DNA from: Corydoras sp. C115
Taxonomy: Eukaryota; Chordata; Actinopteri; Siluriformes; Callichthyidae
Assembly: GCA_019802505.1 (NCBI GenBank)
Contig: JAFMOC010000720.1
Coordinates: 40,424 to 104,423 of the forward strand
DNA: 64,000 bases
Direction: 5' to 3'
Below are positions 12,055-20,009 of the stretch, piece by piece. The position numbers were made by a program, and so were the translations under genes. The first letter of the stretch is position 1, and the number at the start of each line of letters is the position of its first letter. The notes beneath the pieces were generated by a model. It did not search any database, was not told the origin of the DNA, and saw only the letters and a program-made list of their open reading frames with translations.

Positions 12055-15000
12055 TATGTGTGTGTTTGTGTGTGTGTTTGTGTGTGTGTGTTTGTATGTA
12101 TGTATGTGTGTGTGTGTGTGTGTGTGAGTGAGTGTGTGTGGGAGATTTTTTTTTTGCCATTATCGGGAGTGAAGTTACCGTAATAACTGTATGTTTTCTG
12201 TAAAGAGCAGCTTCTCAGCTTTTATAAACCGTCAGAATTTTTGTGAAGGCGCAAACTGTCGCAAATTTACGGCACATTTCAAAGCAAAACCTTAAAACTG
12301 TCTCATCTGCGACCGACTCGTAAAACGGATTCATGCTTTTTTTTCCAGCCAAAACCACCATTTACAGACAGACATATTTCATATGTTATTTAATTTTATC
12401 CAATATAAATAATAAATGATCAAACAAAATGAATGGAACAACAGATTGAAAAATGGATAAATTCACTGATGAAAAGGGCAATTTTTAAAGAGGACAGAGG
12501 GGGAATAAGGGATCTGGGCTAAAGCCCCTGATGTTTCCTGATGGGGGGGGGGGGTGTTTCCCCATGCCCATCCAGGGGAGAACGTCTCGGGCGCTGGGCA
12601 GATACACCCAGGACAGGACACCAATCCATTACTGGGCACACACTCACTCACACAGACACACTCTATATGGGGCAATTTGGAGAACTCAATTGACTTTGAT
12701 CCATGTTTTTGGACTGTGGGAGGAAACCGGAGAACCCGGAGGAAACCCATGTGGACACGGAGAGAACTCTCAGATTATATTAATCTGTATTTTATGATTT
12801 AAAATAATGTCATGTATTTCACGCGTTGATACGAATGTGTAGCGCTCGTTATTGTCAGTAATGTCACAGATGGACAAACGGCTCGGCCAATCAGATTTAT
12901 AGACCTGATTTACCCGTTTTATAAATATATTTATAATTATAAATGTGGGACGGTACGGTGGATTAGTGGTTGGCATGTTCTCCCAATCTGGGTGGAGTTT
13001 CCATGTTCTCCCCGTGTCTGCGTGGGTTTCCTCCGGGTTCTCCGGTTTCCTCCCACAGCCCAAAAACATGGATCAAGTCAAGTGAGTTCTCCAAATTGCC
13101 CCATATAGAGTGTGTCTGTGTGAGTGAGTGTGTGTCCAGCGATGGATTGGCGTCCTGTCCTGGGTCTATCTGCCCAGCGCCCGAAATTTTCCCCCCCTGG
13201 ATGGGCATGGAGAACCCCCCCCCTCCCCAGAAGATAAAGCAGAAGATAATGGATGGATGAATGAAATATTATTATAAAGTGCATATATTTTCTCTGCAGG
13301 TAAACGGAACCAGGCCTCCCTGACGGAACGTCTAAAGAAAGTGGAAGACGAGTGCAAGTTAAAGGAGGACGAGCGAGTGAATTTGGAGCTGGAGCTGACG
13401 GAGGTCAAAGAGAGTCTGAAAAAAGCCCTGAGTGGGGGGGTCACCCTCGGTCTGACCATCGAACCCAAGACCAACAGCTCCAGCCCACAGGTCTGCATCA
13501 CACTATGGAAACATGAACAGCTGCGCTGCACGGCATCATTCAAACTCACGGTGTGTGTGTGTGTGCGTGTGTGTGCGTGTGTGTGTGTGTGTGTAGTCTC
13601 CAGTGATGGTGAGGCGCACTGTGGATAACTCTCCTATTTCCAGCTGCGACACCAGTGACACAGAGACCTGTTCATTGCCAGTCAATAGCGCCTCCTTGCT
13701 GCGAAGGCAGGTACCCCAGAAAACCCCTCCAGTACGAGGCCATGTGCTCAGGAAAGCCAAGGTGAGGTTCATTACAAACACAATCCGACCTCAGAGCAGC
13801 ACACGCCTTTTTATTGATCAGTGATTGTTTTCTATATAAAAATAAAAATACCAGTACCTTAGATTTTCATTAGGGTCCGGGGGAGGAGGGGGGGGGTTCT
13901 CTACGCCCACCCAGAGGAGAACATTTTATGTGCTGGGCAGATCCACCCAGGACCGGGCGCCAATCCATTACTTGGCACACAATCACAGCTTATAGAGGGG
14001 CAATTTAGATGGGGCAACTTGGAGCAACCAATTCATCTTCAACATAGAAACTTTACCCAGATCAGGATTTAAATCTGGATCCCCAGCGCTGAGAGATGGA
14101 CATGTTAACCACTAAGGGGGGGTTCTCTATGCCCACCCAGAGGAGAACATTTTATGTGCTGGGCAGATCCACCCAGGACCGGGCACCAATCCATTACTGG
14201 ATCACTGGGCACACAATCACAGCTTATATAGGGGCAATTTAGATGGGGCAATTTGGAGCAATCAATTCATCTTCAACATGGAACCTTCACCCAGATCGGA
14301 TTCAAACCTGGATCCCCAGCGCTGAGAGATGGACATGTTAACCACTAAGGGGGGGTTCTCTTTGCCCACCGAGAGGAGAACATTTTATGCGCTGGGCAGA
14401 TCCACCCAGGACCGGGCACCAATCCATTTCTGGATCACTGGGCACACAAACCCAGCTTTTATAGGGGCAATTTCGATGGGGCAACTTAGAGCAACCAATT
14501 CATCTTCAACATAGAAACTTTACCCAGATCGGGATTCAAACCTCGATCCCCAGCGCTGAGAGATGGACATGTAAACCACTAAGGGGGGGGGGTTCTCTAT
14601 GCCCACCCAGAGGAGAACATTTTATGCGCTGGGCAGATCCACCCAGGACCGGGCGCCAATCCATTACTTGGCACACAATCACAGCTTATATAGGGGCAAT
14701 TTAGATGGGTCAACTTGGAGCAACCAATTCATCTTCAACATGGAACCTTCACCCAGATCGGATTCAAACCTGGATCCCCAGCGCTGAAAGATGGACATGT
14801 TAAACCACTAAGGGGGGGTTCTCTATGCCCACCGAGAGGAGAACATTTTATGCGCTGGGCAGATCCACCCAGGACCGGGCGCCAATCCATTACTTGGCAC
14901 ACAATCACAGCATATACAGGGGCAATTTAGATGGGGCAACTTGGAGCAACCAATTCATCTTCAACATGGAACCTTCACCCAGATCAGGATTCAAACCTGG

Positions 15001-17969
15001 ATCCCCAGCGCTAAGAGATGGACATGTTAACCACTAAGAGGGGGTTCTCTATGCCCACCCAGAGGAGAACATTTTATGTGCTGGGCAGATCCACCCAGGA
15101 CCGGGCACCAATCCATTACTGGATCACTGGGCACACAATCACAGCTTATATAGGGGCAATTTAGATGGGGCAATTTGGAGCAACCAATTCATCTTTAACA
15201 TGGAAACTTTACCCAGATCAGGATTTAAACCTGGATCCCCAGCGCGAGAGATGGACATGTTAACCACTAAGGGGGGGTTCTCTATGCCCACCCAGAGGAG
15301 AACATTTTATGCGCTGGGCAGATTCACCCAGGACCGGGCACCAATCCATTACTGGATCACTGGGCACACAAACCCAGCTTTTATAGGGGCAATTTCAATG
15401 GGGCAACTTGGAGCAATCAATTCATCTTTAACATGGAAACTTTACCCAGATCAGATTCAAACCTCGATCCCCAGCGCTGAGAGATGGACATGTTAACCAC
15501 TAAGGGGGGGTTCTCTACGCCCACCCAGAGGAGAACATTTTATGTGCTGGGCAGATCCACCCAGGACCGGGCGCCAATCCATTACTTGGCACACAATCAC
15601 AGCTTATAGAGGGGCAATTTAGATGGGGCAACTTGGAGCAACCAATTCATCTTCAACATGGAACCTTCACCCAGATCGGATTCAAACCTCGATCCCCAGC
15701 GCTGAGAGATGGACATGTTAACCACTAAGGGGGGGTTCTCTTTGCCCACCGAGAGGAGAACATTTTATGCGCTGGGCAGATCCACCCAGGACCGGACACC
15801 AATCCATTACTGGATCACTGGGCACACAAACACAGCTTATATAGGGGCAATTTAGATGGGGCAACTTAGAGCAACCAATTCATCTTCAACATGGAAACTT
15901 CATCCAGATCGGATTCAAACCTCGATCCCCGGCACTGAGAGGGGCTGATATTAAATACTAAGTCACCGTGTTGCCGACCTCGGACTTTATAAATACTCCA
16001 TCCATCCATCCATCCATCCATTATCTTCTGCTTGTCTGAGACCCAGACCTCCCTCGCCCCAGCCACCTCCACCAGCTCAACTGGGTGAACCCCAAGGAGA
16101 TATAATCCCTCCAGCGTGTCTTAGGTCTTCCCCGGGGTCTCCTCCCAGCTAAACTGGCCTAAAACACCTCCCTAGGGAGGCGCCCAGGAGGCATCCCGAC
16201 CAGATGCCTGAACCACCTCGACTTTATAAATACTCTTCTAACAAAATGTCGCTGATTTCTCAAAGACACGAAGCTTCCCGGAAAATATTCCCAGCAGAGT
16301 TGAAGATTCCGAAGCCACAAATCAATCAGACCCCCATTTTGGAGCCAGAATGTGTACGTTGATTGATGGTCAGGGTTTTGGGCATATCAATTTGAAAATG
16401 TGGTTAAACCCCAATGCCCAGCGATAGATTGGCGCCCTGTCCAGGGTGTATCTGCCCAGCGCAACCCTAATATAGGATAAAGCAGAAGATAATGGATGAA
16501 AAAATGGATGGTTAAACCCCAAATCCAGCAAGAAATGTTTTAACCATGAGCAGTTGATCTAGACCCTCCCCTTCAGGGCTGCTGTATCAGGGCTGACCAT
16601 GCGCTCTGACCTCAGCCATCGAGTTGGGATGAGTGGAAGTCACTTTGGATGAAAGCCTTTACAAAATGACCTCATGTGATGTCATGTAATGGGATGTCTT
16701 GTTCTTCAAAGGCTGCTTTAAAAACCAGTGTTTATAATCCACTTGCTTTGAAGAACCGCAGTTTGTGTATGGTTGGCGTGGAGGCATACAGTATTTGGCC
16801 TCGCCAACGTTTTTGTGCTGATACTCGCAGACAAGTTGTTGAAAAGCTTAGACTGCTGAGCCAGCTTCGGTTAAGGTTCTGCATAAATCTCAAACAGAGC
16901 TGTCCAAAGCAGAAAAGACATGTTTTAACGTGTGTAATTGGTAAAGACATGACCGAGCGTAACCATGGCCCCTTTAACCAAACACTGAGCTTAGTGGCTT
17001 CATTTTATTTGTTTTTCCTTTTCATGTGCTATAGATTTTCACGTCGCAAATTTGTCTTCTCATTTCGAGCTTTGCAAACATAATGTATATATTACTCTGT
17101 GTAATTATAGTCTGTATTCATCTGGCAGTCCAGCATCTCTGACTTTTAGAAAGATGGAGAACACTTTGGAGAACCCAACATACATGTGTTAAATTTCAAA
17201 GTGGACAAGCTTTTTGTCTTTATTTTTATTGTTGATGAGCCACATATACGTTCCTTAATTATTATACACAAAAATATAGCCGAGTTGACGCTTCGGTCTG
17301 TCCTCTAGTACCAACAGAGGGCAGCATTGAGCACTAATTCATATGCAGCAGACTAATTCTTAAGTTATTGGTTGGCTTTGCTTTAGTTATTGGTTAGATG
17401 TATGTTTGAGAGGGAAACCCTAACCTTTAATAAATTCAATTATTATTAATATTAATAGTTTATCATTATTAATAAACAAATAATGATGTTAAGGATAAGA
17501 ATTTATTTTTTATAATTTGTCAATTCACTAAACATATTGAACATATAGGAGAATCGAAATAGCGTTTCTCTCTTACCTTATACGTAGAATTAAATTTAAC
17601 ATTTATACAATACAATAATAAAATGTGGCAGCACGGTGGCTTAGTAGTTAGCATTATATATATATATATATCCATCCATCCATTATCTTCCACTTCATCC
17701 TCTATTAGGGTTGCGGGGGGGGTTCCCCATGCCCATCCAGGGGAGAACGTTTCGGGCGCTGGGCAGATAGACCCAGGACAGGACGCCAATCCATCGCTGG
17801 ACACACACTCACTCACACAGACACACTCTATATGGGGAAATTTGGAGAACTCAATTGACTTGATCCATGTTTTTGGACTGTGGGAGGAAACCGGAGAACC
17901 CGGAGGAAACCCACGCGGACACGGGGAGAACATGCAAACTCCACTCAGATTGGGATTCGAACCAGGAAT

Positions 17970-18042
<73 letters not shown>

Positions 18043-18187
18043 CAGTAATGTATCTTCATAAATTATCTTCCACTTAATCCTTTACTTGTGGATTCCTGTG
18101 GGAGGAAACTGGAGAACCCGGAGGAAACCCACACGGACACGGGGAGAACATGCAAACTCCACTCAGATTGGGATTCGAACCAGGAAT

Positions 18188-18254
<67 letters not shown>

Positions 18255-19070
18255 CAGTAATGTATCTTCATAAATTATCTTCCACTTAATCCTCTACTTG
18301 GGTCAAGGGGGGGTTTCCCAGGACAGGGTGCCAATCTATCACTTGGCACACACTCATTTACACACACACAAACACTTTATATGGGGCAATTTGAAGCATT
18401 CAGTTGACTTTGAATCCATGGTTTTGGACAGTGGGAGGAAACCATCGCGGACACGGGGACAACATGGAAACTCCACCCAGACTGGGATTAAACCAAGGAA
18501 TCCCCAGCACTGAGAGGAGAACATGCTAACTTCTCAGCCACCGTCCTGCCCTCATATACTGTAAATAAACACTGAGGTGGCGCTGAGCTAGAGTTTTTAA
18601 TGTAAAACTGTTTCTCATCTATATTAATTATTCATTCATTCATTCATTATCTCCCGCTTTATCCTCTATTAGGGTCGCGGTGGGGTTCCCCATGCCCATC
18701 CAGGGGAGAACGTCTCGGGCGCTGGGCAGATACACCCAGAACAGGGCACCAATCCATCGCTGGGCACACACTCACTCACACAGACACACTCTATATGGGG
18801 CAATTTTGAGAATTCAATTGACTTGATCCATGTTTTTGGACTGTGGGAGGAAAGCGGAGAACCCGGAGGAAACCCACGCAGACACGGGGAGAACATGGAA
18901 ACTCCACCCAGATGGGGATTCGAACCGGGAATCCCTAGTGCTGAGAGGAGAACGTGCTGACCACTAAGCCACCGTGCCGCCCTGTTTTAATTCATTTTGA
19001 TTGAATTAACCGGCTCCTCTTTTTTTTTTTTTTTTTCTTGCAGGAATGGGAGATGAAATCGGGGACGTAG
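1771..19070 (+). CDS. afap1: AFAP1, actin filament-associated protein 1, 3' half (8 exons)
   Basis: Join 1771-1916, 2932-3049, 3658-3840, 6503-6623, 9657-9821, 13300-13490, 13597-13761, 19044-19070: 1116 nt, 371 codons plus TAG, with every junction GT-AG and in phase. AFAP1 is a cytoplasmic adaptor that binds and cross-links F-actin and, in other vertebrates, binds and activates Src. Seen here: the C-terminal helix of PH domain 2 (SESMGRWLGVLLAETGS), the linker HYDDVPCINGS, the coiled coil from YKYGKNRVEADAKRLQ through LELELTEVKESLKKAL (leucine-zipper and actin-binding region), then NSPISSCDTSDTE and RGHVLRKAK-EWEMKSGT. The family is about 730 aa, so the N-terminal part with PH1 and the SH3/SH2-binding motifs lies upstream of the window. 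The paralogues AFAP1L1 and AFAP1L2 share the architecture. The match of the C-terminal tail to AFAP1 is from memory of the family, so the paralogue assignment is less certain than the family. Confidence 0.9.
2063..2162 (-). mobile_element. V-SINE fragment
   Basis: Body only (catgcccatccagg to tatggggcaat). It is cut at the point where the next copy begins, so it may have been interrupted by that insertion. Confidence 0.85.
2163..2489 (-). mobile_element. V-SINE copy
   Basis: Near full length in minus orientation, from the attcattc tail to the gtgccgccc head. Middle member of a cluster of three same-strand copies at 2063-2830. Confidence 0.92.
2551..2830 (-). mobile_element. V-SINE copy, tail-truncated
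   Basis: Begins at the G-run of the body, lacks the AATG tail, and ends in ccactcagccaccgccc. It stops about 100 nt upstream of AFAP1 exon B. Confidence 0.9.
2932..3049 (+). CDS. afap1: AFAP1 exon B: linker after PH2
   Basis: 118 nt between the acceptor gtgcctctcag and the donor gtatgg. It encodes CFTSKRAISPNPYLDN, then NGYARPTGMALHYDDVPCINGS. The ANPYL/SPNPYL and HYDDVPCINGS blocks are AFAP1 linker signatures. It ends in phase 0, so the following cassette exon can be skipped cleanly. Confidence 0.93.
3130..3538. mobile_element. hAT-type MITE with 8-bp TSD
   Basis: Ends TAGGGGTGAGCTGCAATATTC and (reverse complement) CAGGGCTGTATTCATC, with subterminal TCGACTATG/ATTCGACTAT repeats in both arms. 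Flanked by the perfect 8-bp duplication ATACGTAC (3122-3129 and 3539-3546), the hAT hallmark. No ORF, so non-autonomous. Lies between AFAP1 exons B and C. Confidence 0.85.
3658..3840 (+). CDS. afap1: AFAP1 exon C: symmetric cassette exon, likely neuronal-insert type
   Basis: 183 nt (61 codons, phase 0-0) between the acceptor cctgcctcccag and the donor gtgact. It encodes KEPYLQFCSPNSEDAELYENVPS, then a Ser/Pro/Ala-rich stretch ending SALNTTAQ. ELYENVP is a candidate phosphotyrosine/SH2 docking site. AFAP1 is known to have a longer neuronal isoform (AFAP-120) with an insert between PH2 and the leucine zipper. Position and phase fit that insert; tissue specificity is inference. Confidence 0.85.
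3919..4027. repeat. AT-rich minisatellite, three units of about 37 bp
   Basis: Three near-identical units of tctatatatatatatttat / ctatatttatt. It abuts a V-SINE tail. Confidence 0.85.
4028..4303 (-). mobile_element. V-SINE copy, internally deleted (member of a pair)
   Basis: The tail is intact, but the block between the gaccc tail motif and the cagatac body motif is deleted, and the head is shortened. Its head is joined through AGAGTGACC to the tail of the next copy, the same linker (inverted) as at 8642-8655. Confidence 0.88.
4313..4562 (-). mobile_element. V-SINE copy, 5'-truncated (member of a pair)
   Basis: Runs from the ttccatccttccattatc tail to aggaaaccc and lacks the head. The GGAAGGATGGAA variant tail is shared only with the first half of the 8286-8989 dimer. 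Confidence 0.88.
4583..4757 (+). mobile_element. V-SINE fragment, 5'-truncated
   Basis: Starts ccccatatagagtg and ends gataatggatgga. It faces the preceding minus-strand copies. Confidence 0.88.
4758..5388. other. AFAP1 intron, unique sequence
   Basis: No exon or known repeat recognised; AT-rich, single-copy in appearance. Confidence 0.5.
5389..5668 (-). mobile_element. V-SINE copy with head deletion
   Basis: Runs from tccattatcttc to gtgccgccc; the segment between the V-domain and the A box is deleted. Followed by (AAT)n at about 5670-5703. Confidence 0.9.
5741..6074 (-). mobile_element. V-SINE copy, (TGGA)n tail subfamily
   Basis: Tail ccatccatccattatcttcc; near full length; B-box core present as its complement GGATCCGAACC. 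Confidence 0.9.
6075..6502. other. AFAP1 intron upstream of exon D
   Basis: Unique AT-rich sequence with T-runs at about 6343-6360. No feature beyond the exon D acceptor. Confidence 0.5.
6503..6623 (+). CDS. afap1: AFAP1 exon D: basic linker
   Basis: 121 nt between the acceptor ccctcgagcag and the donor gtaagg. It encodes IKGKKAATFNGLTSKQKTDK, then NGTNGTLPVKRNNS plus one base of a Ser codon finished in exon E. It is low-complexity, Lys/Asn-rich and probably disordered, matching the GKK/NGxxxK linker of AFAP1. Confidence 0.9.
6785..6873. repeat. (TA)n microsatellite next to V-SINE tail
   Basis: About 40 TA units with one interruption, directly adjoining the SINE tail. Confidence 0.95.
6874..7229 (-). 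mobile_element. V-SINE copy flanked by (TA)n
   Basis: Full length, atcattcattc tail to gggccgccc head. TA runs on both sides (6785-6873 and 7231-7247) mean it sits inside a TA microsatellite. Confidence 0.92.
7373..7466 (+). mobile_element. LINE-like 3' tail ending (TTGAATC)n
   Basis: ggggtccgtgacc ... catgtaccacatg ... aataaaatttcttgaatcttgaat. The same tail occurs inverted at 8159-8244, so it is a dispersed retroposon end. Family not named. Confidence 0.55.
7752..7990 (-). mobile_element. Unclassified retroposon (family R3), minus
   Basis: In sense it ends with a GCTGCTTTG...ATGTACTATTGTAAAAAGC-type tail plus AAATAAAT. It is related to copies at 61655-62122 and 63700-63885. It contains the gactcgtcct / gaggatgagtcc block in reverse. 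Confidence 0.55.
8159..8244 (-). mobile_element. LINE-like 3' tail, inverted copy
   Basis: Contains attgtcatatacgtaac, tggtacatgaaatg and aattccgtttcacggaccc, the complement of the element at 7373-7466. Confidence 0.55.
8286..8989 (+). mobile_element. Dimeric V-SINE with 8-bp TSD
   Basis: Two V-SINE units in the same orientation (8286-8641 and 8656-8989) joined by ggaaggtcactct. The pair as a whole is flanked by ATTACGTT (8278-8285 and 8990-8997); no duplication brackets either unit alone. The first unit has the GGAAGGATGGAA tail, the second (AATG)n. Lies in the AFAP1 intron before exon E. Confidence 0.82.
9161..9436 (-). mobile_element. V-SINE copy, tail-truncated
   Basis: G-run then gcgctgggcagatac through gtgccgcccc. 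The tail and adjoining body are missing. Confidence 0.9.
9657..9821 (+). CDS. afap1: AFAP1 exon E: first half of coiled coil
   Basis: 165 nt between the acceptor cgtttctttag and the donor gtcaga. It encodes ADQYKYGKNRVEADAKRLQ, then a charged helix (KEEELLKRKQEIRNRLTLL, KKDRRDLRTAIENSA). This is the most conserved AFAP family block and starts the C-terminal self-association and actin-binding region. The flanking intron carries the 2.15-kb GT-rich array at 9991-12142. Confidence 0.95.
9991..12142. repeat. 2.15-kb GT-rich array with higher-order structure
   Basis: Alternating (TG)n interrupted by TTTG, TATG and GAGTGAG motifs. Longer patterns recur at about 236-237 bp (starts near 10317 and 10553, and near 11100 and 11337). 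It is stop-free in several frames, which creates false Cys/Val and His/Thr ORFs. Lies in the AFAP1 intron between exons E and F; potential Z-DNA. Confidence 0.95.
12143..12540. other. AFAP1 intron, unique sequence
   Basis: No exon or recognised repeat. Confidence 0.5.
12543..12768 (-). mobile_element. V-SINE fragment, both ends truncated
   Basis: From the poly-G/ccatgccc body to ggacacggagagaac; lacks both tail and head. Confidence 0.88.
12947..13264 (+). mobile_element. V-SINE copy with B-box deletion
   Basis: gggacggtacggtgg to gataatggatgga; the region around the B box is deleted. Possible short target duplication ATTATAAA (12936-12943 and 13271-13278). It ends 35 nt upstream of AFAP1 exon F. 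Confidence 0.88.
13300..13490 (+). CDS. afap1: AFAP1 exon F: leucine zipper and actin-binding segment
   Basis: 191 nt after the acceptor ttttctctgcag; the donor is gtctgc. It encodes GKRNQASLTERLKKVEDECK, then LKEDERVNLELELTEVKES, LKKALSGGVTLGLTIEP and KTNSSSPQ. The heptad leucines and the GGVTLGL motif match the AFAP1 zipper and actin-binding segment. The following intron is only 106 nt. Confidence 0.95.
13550..13596 (+). promoter_or_regulatory. GT-repeat splice acceptor of AFAP1 exon G
   Basis: An alternating GT/GC run ends directly in the tag of the acceptor. The intron (13491-13596) is 106 nt. The usual pyrimidine tract is absent; a UG-rich tract of this kind is a known site for TDP-43-type repression in other genes. 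Confidence 0.75.
13597..13761 (+). CDS. afap1: AFAP1 exon G: Ser-rich tail, symmetric exon behind a GT-repeat acceptor
   Basis: 165 nt (55 codons, phase 0-0) after ...gtgtgtgtag; the donor is gtgagg. It encodes SPVMVRRTVDNSPISSCDTS, then DTETCSLPVNSASLLRR and TPPVRGHVLRKAK. The acceptor has almost no pyrimidine tract: an alternating GT/GC run fills about 45 nt up to the AG. Skipping would keep frame and join SSSPQ directly to EWEMKSGT. Confidence 0.93.
13868..15972 (-). repeat. Tandem array of nine units of 226-237 bp made from a V-SINE body
   Basis: Units begin (gttctct) at 13896, 14122, 14355, 14592, 14818, 15044, 15277, 15510 and 15735. Each carries V-SINE body blocks (gaggagaacattttatg, gctgggcagatccaccc, ggcaatttagatggggc, ccccagcgctgagag, ttaaccactaag). 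A single SINE tail remnant (cattagggtcc, about 13870) bounds one side and a single head remnant (taagtcaccgtgttgccg, about 15960) the other. Two length classes differ by tggatcac. The first and eighth units share ctctacgcc and cttatagagg, and the third and ninth share ctctttgcccaccgag, indicating multi-unit duplication. In the last AFAP1 intron. Confidence 0.93.
15999..16220 (-). mobile_element. RTE-like LINE 3' end, 5'-truncated, 15-bp TSD
   Basis: In sense it ends acaagcagaagataatggatgg. The coding remnant resembles the C-terminus of a LINE reverse transcriptase ORF (EVWVS). Flanked by ACTTTATAAATACTC at 15984-15998 and 16221-16235. Same family as 37582-38209. Confidence 0.85.
16415..16508 (+). 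mobile_element. 94-bp V-SINE remnant with 14-bp TSD
   Basis: Contains gcccagcgatagattggcg, gcgcaaccctaat and gataatggatg. Flanked by TGGTTAAACCCCAA (16401-16414 and 16509-16522). Extremely short, with both a 5' truncation and an internal deletion. Confidence 0.85.
16575..16690 (+). mobile_element. Degenerate second SINE family (L2-like tail)
   Basis: Tail agtcactttggatgaaagcc ... atgtgatgtcatgtaatg resembles the GTCGCTTTGGAT...AAGCGTC tail of the intact copy at 24562-24774. Confidence 0.5.
16691..17620. other. Last AFAP1 intron, unique sequence
   Basis: A 135-codon open frame starts just upstream (16676) but has no splice sites, homology or codon bias that I can support. Nothing else recognised. 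Confidence 0.45.
17625..17654 (+). mobile_element. V-SINE head fragment cut by (TA)n
   Basis: Thirty bases of head (ggcagcacggtggcttagtag) run into a short TA repeat, then an opposite-strand V-SINE begins. Confidence 0.75.
17671..17972 (-). mobile_element. V-SINE copy ending in (TA)n
   Basis: ccatccatccattatcttcc tail. The head is replaced at ggaatccc by a 66-bp TA run (17973-18038). Its right part is the source of the tandem duplication that follows. Confidence 0.88.
17973..18038. repeat. (TA)n microsatellite
   Basis: About 33 TA units; duplicated with its flanks at 18192-18250. Confidence 0.95.
18053..18191 (-). mobile_element. V-SINE partial copy in a tandem duplication
   Basis: Tail, then a deletion, then gtgggaggaaactgg to aggaatccc. 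The block 17880-18090 recurs at 18098-18300 with an offset of 212-218 bp, including the TA run and catacagtaatgtatcttc. Confidence 0.85.
18192..18250. repeat. (TA)n microsatellite, second copy
   Basis: About 30 TA units in the duplicated block. Confidence 0.95.
18270..18551 (-). mobile_element. V-SINE copy, diverged
   Basis: ttatcttccacttaatcc tail to accgtcctgccc head, with cacacacaaacacttt in the body. Confidence 0.85.
18629..18982 (-). mobile_element. V-SINE, full length
   Basis: attcattcattcattatc tail to gtgccgccc head, with intact A and B boxes. It ends about 60 nt upstream of the terminal AFAP1 exon. Confidence 0.93.
19044..19070 (+). CDS. afap1: AFAP1 exon H: terminal coding exon, EWEMKSGT-stop
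   Basis: 27 nt coding, after a strong T-rich tract and ttgcag. It reads GAA TGG GAG ATG AAA TCG GGG ACG TAG. The preceding intron is 5.3 kb and filled with repeats. The short C-terminal octapeptide is the conserved AFAP1 end (E-W-E-[ML]-K-x-G-T). Confidence 0.93.
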   Translation, partial: EWEMKSGT

Positions 19071-20009
19071 ACGCCGTGCTCCTGCTCTAAACCTCCTCTC
19101 CTGATATTTATTGAAATCTCTACATCGCTGAATGATAGTTCAGAACATACACTTACATTTCCACACAACATGGTGCAAAGACATTCCTGATCTGAGACCC
19201 AGCGGCTGACGGGAGGTCGGCTGCACGTCACACACCTCGAAAAATCTCATGATCGGGAAGACCGTCCGGTCTCTTGGTTTTTAATCGACTGCACGGCTTT
19301 CGTCCTGCAGTACTGCCATTTTTAAACTGCCACACCGCAGCGGCTGCCACTCTCTTCGCCGCTGATCTCAGCTCTGCGTGACGTCCACCTGCGGTTCTGC
19401 TTCATCACGTCCGGCATGGAACCGTCATCGGACGTTCAAAGAAAACCTTTAAAGTATTTATTTGTAAATGTTTATGTTCAAGCTTTTTTTTTATATGTAT
19501 CCATATTTATAGCTTTAAATAGAATATTATTTCGATTTTTTTTTTTTGTGTTTTGTTTTTTTAAGTTCAAAGGCTTATTTGACCGGAAACAGACTCCAAA
19601 TATGTTCAGCAGTTGTTTTTTATTTTGTTATTAATCCAGTTTAATCTGAATGTTTTAATGAAACATCTTTTTTTTTAACGTCACAAAAGCTGTTCATCAG
19701 ATTTGAGAACAAATTGGGGAAATGGCTTCCTATTCTTCACTATGGGGTGGGATTCAGAGGTGGTTTGAAGGCGTTTAATGATTATAACAATTGTTCTGTA
19801 TTGAAAATTTTAAATACATTTTTAAATTTTTTTTTTTTTTTATTGGTTATATATTAATTTATCACGAGTCATGAGCTTTGGTCAAAGCCAAGGCTTCCCT
19901 GCACCTGGGTTCTGATCCCTGACGGCTCTACTGAACATCTTTGAGATGAAATGGAAGGTCCAGTCTTTATGTCCAACCTCAGTATTGCATTTTAAAGCCA
20001 TGGGAATGA

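Noticed and set aside
9902..12160. 752-codon open frame on the minus strand rich in His, Thr, Gln and Lys
   Set aside because: It is the translation of the GT-rich array; no splice sites, no start context, no non-repeat content except intron sequence at the end.
13868..15972. CRISPR-like or coding tandem array
   Set aside because: Eukaryotic context; units are 226-237 bp SINE bodies without spacers, and the frames are broken by length variation.
16676..17083. 135-codon open frame in the last AFAP1 intron
   Set aside because: Composition is non-coding, it starts in a degenerate SINE tail, and no homology is recognised.
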